A program made the translations under genes and the position numbers. Shown here piece by piece: positions 5,630 through 7,371 of a stretch of DNA of 7,371 bases. The stretch's first letter is position 1. The number at the start of each line of letters is the position of its first letter. Below the pieces are notes generated by a model. That model had not been told where the DNA came from. It searched no databases and worked only from the letters and a program-made list of their open reading frames with translations. Source of the DNA: Akkermansia sp. GTDB taxonomy: Bacteria; Verrucomicrobiota; Verrucomicrobiia; Verrucomicrobiales; Akkermansiaceae. Location: positions 1 through 7,371 of the forward strand of contig JAIFNK010000322.1 of the NCBI GenBank assembly GCA_020047775.1, in the 5' to 3' direction.

Positions 5630-6259
5630 ATGGCCAGTATCCACCTACCCGAGCGCTGCGGCGTGATGCTGCTCCCTGATTGTACGCTTTTTCCGCACGG
5701 TGGGCTGCCGCTCTACATTTTCGAACCACGCTACCGGAAAATGCTCGAGGAGGCGCTGGAAGGGGATTGTTTTTTCGCGGTCGCCCGCCTGATCGGCGAC
5801 GAAGACGGCGATGATCCGGCGGATTTTGTGGCTCCTGTTGGCACCATCGGTCTGGTGAGGGCCTCACGGGAGCAGGAAGATGGGACCTCGCAACTGCTCA
5901 TCCACGGCGTAATGCGCGTGCAATTCACCGAGTGGCACGATGGCCACGACTATCCGTTCGCCAGCATCGAGCCGGTGATCTCGGTTTTCACGCCGAAAAG
6001 CCAGGCGGATGCCGCGATGAAAACGCTGCGTGGGGCGGTCGAAGACGCGACGCGCCACCTGCCGGAAGATGTGCAGGACGGGGTTTTCGCGTTGCTGAAC
6101 CGGGCGGATGATCCGGGGCTGATGACGGACATCATCAGCCAGCAATTCATCCACGAGGCGGACATGCGGCAGCAGCTGTTGGAAATGGATTCCATCGGCG
6201 ACCGGATTCCGTTGATTTGTGAATACCTGCGGAACGCGAGTCTGGTCTCCGACGATTGA
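5630..6259 (+). CDS. Stand-alone Lon N-terminal (substrate-binding) domain protein
   Basis: A 209-residue protein matching the N-terminal domain of LonA protease in its signature start: residues 14-45 (LLPDCTLFPHGGLPLYIFEP, then RYRKMLEEAL) followed by the FFAVARL strand, VGTIGLV at 70-76 and the LLIHGVMRVQF strand at 89-99. The C-terminal half (about 125-205) is mainly helical, as in the Lon N-terminal helical subdomain. There is no AAA+ or Ser-Lys protease domain, and the gene ends in TGA only 27 bp before the convergent metallophosphoesterase, so this is not a truncated Lon gene. Such single-domain proteins are widespread; a role in peptide or substrate binding is assumed, not shown. I chose ATG 5630. 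GGGAG lies only 2 nt upstream, too close for a good Shine-Dalgarno, and GGGAAGG at 5607-5613 is too far. The frame is open upstream to 5477, but that extension lies in the regulatory gap and is not Lon-like. ATG 5666 is an alternative start. Confidence 0.88.
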   Translation: MASIHLPERCGVMLLPDCTLFPHGGLPLYIFEPRYRKMLEEALEGDCFFAVARLIGDEDGDDPADFVAPVGTIGLVRASREQEDGTSQLLIHGVMRVQFTEWHDGHDYPFASIEPVISVFTPKSQADAAMKTLRGAVEDATRHLPEDVQDGVFALLNRADDPGLMTDIISQQFIHEADMRQQLLEMDSIGDRIPLICEYLRNASLVSDD

Positions 6260-6286
6260 GCCCGGTTGGGAGATTTCGCCAAAAAA

Positions 6287-7371
6287 TCAGCGCGCGCTGC
6301 GCAATCCCATGCGGAAGAAGCGCGCTTGGGGACTCGTCGGAAACAACGGAAAGCTGAGCCGCACGGCTTCGACTTCGCCGCCGTCAGCGACGACGGTGGG
6401 AATCGCGGTGGAATCGGTCCAAGTGACGAGGTCCGCGCTGAACTGTGGGATGTAAACGAGGCCGGCTTCGGTGGCGTCTTTCCTGCGGATGAAAATCACC
6501 TCGAAATCCGTGCCGTTGGTGGTGGTTTCATACCAGACCGCCGGCGTGCCCCGCTTGTTCAGCAATTGACCCGGCACATCGGCATCCACCGGGGCTCCGT
6601 CGTTGAGCTGCGGATTCAGGCCGAAGGCGAATTCGATGAAATTGGAAAGTCCGTCCGAATCCGGGTTGGCTCCGGCATCGTTGGTATAGCGGTTCAGGCC
6701 GTTGGTAATTTCGTAAGCGTCGGTGATACCGTCGCCATCGGTGTCGGCGGCTCCTTGTTTCGTGATGGTGAAGTTGTCGGGAGTAGCTCCACCGGATTGG
6801 ACGAAGGTGCAGGTGAGTGAGTTGCCGTTCACATCCAGATTCACCGTGCCGACGTTGTTATAGGAAACATACATCGCGCTGTGGTCGATGGCTCCCATGT
6901 CCGCCAGGCCGGACATGCCTGCGGTGTTATAAACCGCGCCGAAATGGTCGCGAGGGCCGGTGAGCGGCTTGATGTAAGCGCCATCGGGCGGGATCACCGC
7001 GCCTGCGGTGGTGGCTGTGGCGGTGAAGCCATTCGCGGCGTTGCGGATTTTTCCGTTGGCGGTCGTGGTGAAGCCGGAGGTGCTGCCGTTGCCGCTGTTT
7101 TTTTTCATCGCGCTGGTGAGCGTGCCGCTGGTGCCGTAATGCCCGTCCAGCAGGACGCTCCGCTCGTAGTTATGGCTGTGGCCGAGGAAGACGAGGTCCA
7201 CACCGCCGTTTTCCAAAATGGGATTGAAGTTCGTCCGCATGTTCACCATTTGGCCTTCCGTGTCGGAGTTGTGGCTGCCCTTCGAGTACGGCGGATGGTG
7301 CCAGAATGCGATGATCCAGGTGGCGGTGGTGCTGGCGAGATCCTGGCGGAGCCAGGTGGCCATCGGGCCGT
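6287..7371 (-). CDS. Secreted metallophosphoesterase, C-terminal 360 residues (start beyond window)
   Basis: The frame is open to the window edge, so this is the end of a longer gene. Counting from the methionine at 7363, residues 16-26 (WIIAFWHHPPY) and 55-68 (VDLVFLGHSHNYER) are the last metal-binding motifs of the calcineurin-like or purple-acid-phosphatase fold: the His pair in HHPP and both histidines of GHSH. The earlier D-x-H, GDxxD and GNHD motifs must lie outside. After the catalytic domain comes a beta-rich region with YNTAGMSGL, then two Asp-rich calcium-loop repeats similar to thrombospondin type 3 or dockerin loops: DTDGDGITDAYE at 208-219 and PDSDGLSNFIEF at 234-245. The final part (about 277-356) has FSADLVTWTDS and ARFFRM, a pattern I associate with C-termini of secreted verrucomicrobial proteins. 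Export to the periplasm or outside is inferred from this architecture. It hydrolyses phosphate esters by family; the substrate is unknown. The real start and signal peptide cannot be seen. Confidence 0.87.
   Translation of the reverse strand, partial: GPMATWLRQDLASTTATWIIAFWHHPPYSKGSHNSDTEGQMVNMRTNFNPILENGGVDLVFLGHSHNYERSVLLDGHYGTSGTLTSAMKKNSGNGSTSGFTTTANGKIRNAANGFTATATTAGAVIPPDGAYIKPLTGPRDHFGAVYNTAGMSGLADMGAIDHSAMYVSYNNVGTVNLDVNGNSLTCTFVQSGGATPDNFTITKQGAADTDGDGITDAYEITNGLNRYTNDAGANPDSDGLSNFIEFAFGLNPQLNDGAPVDADVPGQLLNKRGTPAVWYETTTNGTDFEVIFIRRKDATEAGLVYIPQFSADLVTWTDSTAIPTVVADGGEVEAVRLSFPLFPTSPQARFFRMGLRSAR

Noticed and set aside
6260..6286. Bidirectional terminator in the convergent gap
   Set aside because: Only a 5-bp GATTT/AAATC pairing at 6272-6288 and a 3-bp CCC/GGG pairing are present; too weak to call.
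6266..6820. Plus-strand open frame of 184 codons after the Lon-domain gene
   Set aside because: Antisense to the metallophosphoesterase C-terminus, which shows clear calcium-loop motifs in the minus frame.

Overview
The window looks like chromosomal DNA of a GC-rich member of the Verrucomicrobiota, possibly close to Luteolibacter or Prosthecobacter. This is inferred from protein style and was not searched. Three things point that way: a sulfatase of the type abundant in Verrucomicrobiota and Planctomycetota, a secreted metallophosphoesterase ending in Asp-rich calcium-loop repeats and an 'FSADLVTWTDS...ARFFRM' C-terminal module, and a GldA/GldF/GldG-like ABC operon followed by a DUF4340 gene.

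Layout. Positions 1-456 (minus strand) hold a broken sulfatase. A signal-peptide-like start runs in frame into a TAG and then directly into the C-terminal sulfatase domain; the catalytic N-terminal domain is absent. Positions 488-5466 hold a four-gene minus-strand operon. In transcription order these are an ABC ATPase (5466-4735), an ABC-2 type permease (4635-3904), a GldG-like auxiliary membrane protein (3860-1944) and a DUF4340 membrane-anchored protein (1834-488). Positions 5467-5629 are a divergent regulatory gap with two inverted repeats. Positions 5630-6259 (plus strand) encode a stand-alone Lon N-terminal (substrate-binding) domain protein. After a 27 bp convergent gap, 6287-7371 (minus strand) is the C-terminal part of a secreted metallophosphoesterase whose start lies beyond the window.

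How the genes work together. The ATPase and the six-helix permease should form the core of an ABC-2 type exporter. The GldG-like protein and the DUF4340 protein have the same topology logic, with a membrane anchor and a large extracytoplasmic part, and probably act as its periplasmic partners. The substrate is unknown, and nothing here shows that the cell glides. The other genes have no evident functional link to this operon.

The most unusual signal is in the operon's non-coding DNA. All three spacers are largely filled by short-period tandem repeats (7, 7 and 8 bp) sharing a YTGARA-like core. In two spacers the repeat array is followed by its own reverse complement, so the transcript can fold into a long imperfect hairpin. 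In the third the array contains a self-complementary centre. None of the four operon genes has a recognisable Shine-Dalgarno sequence. No RNA genes, CRISPR arrays or transposase genes were seen.
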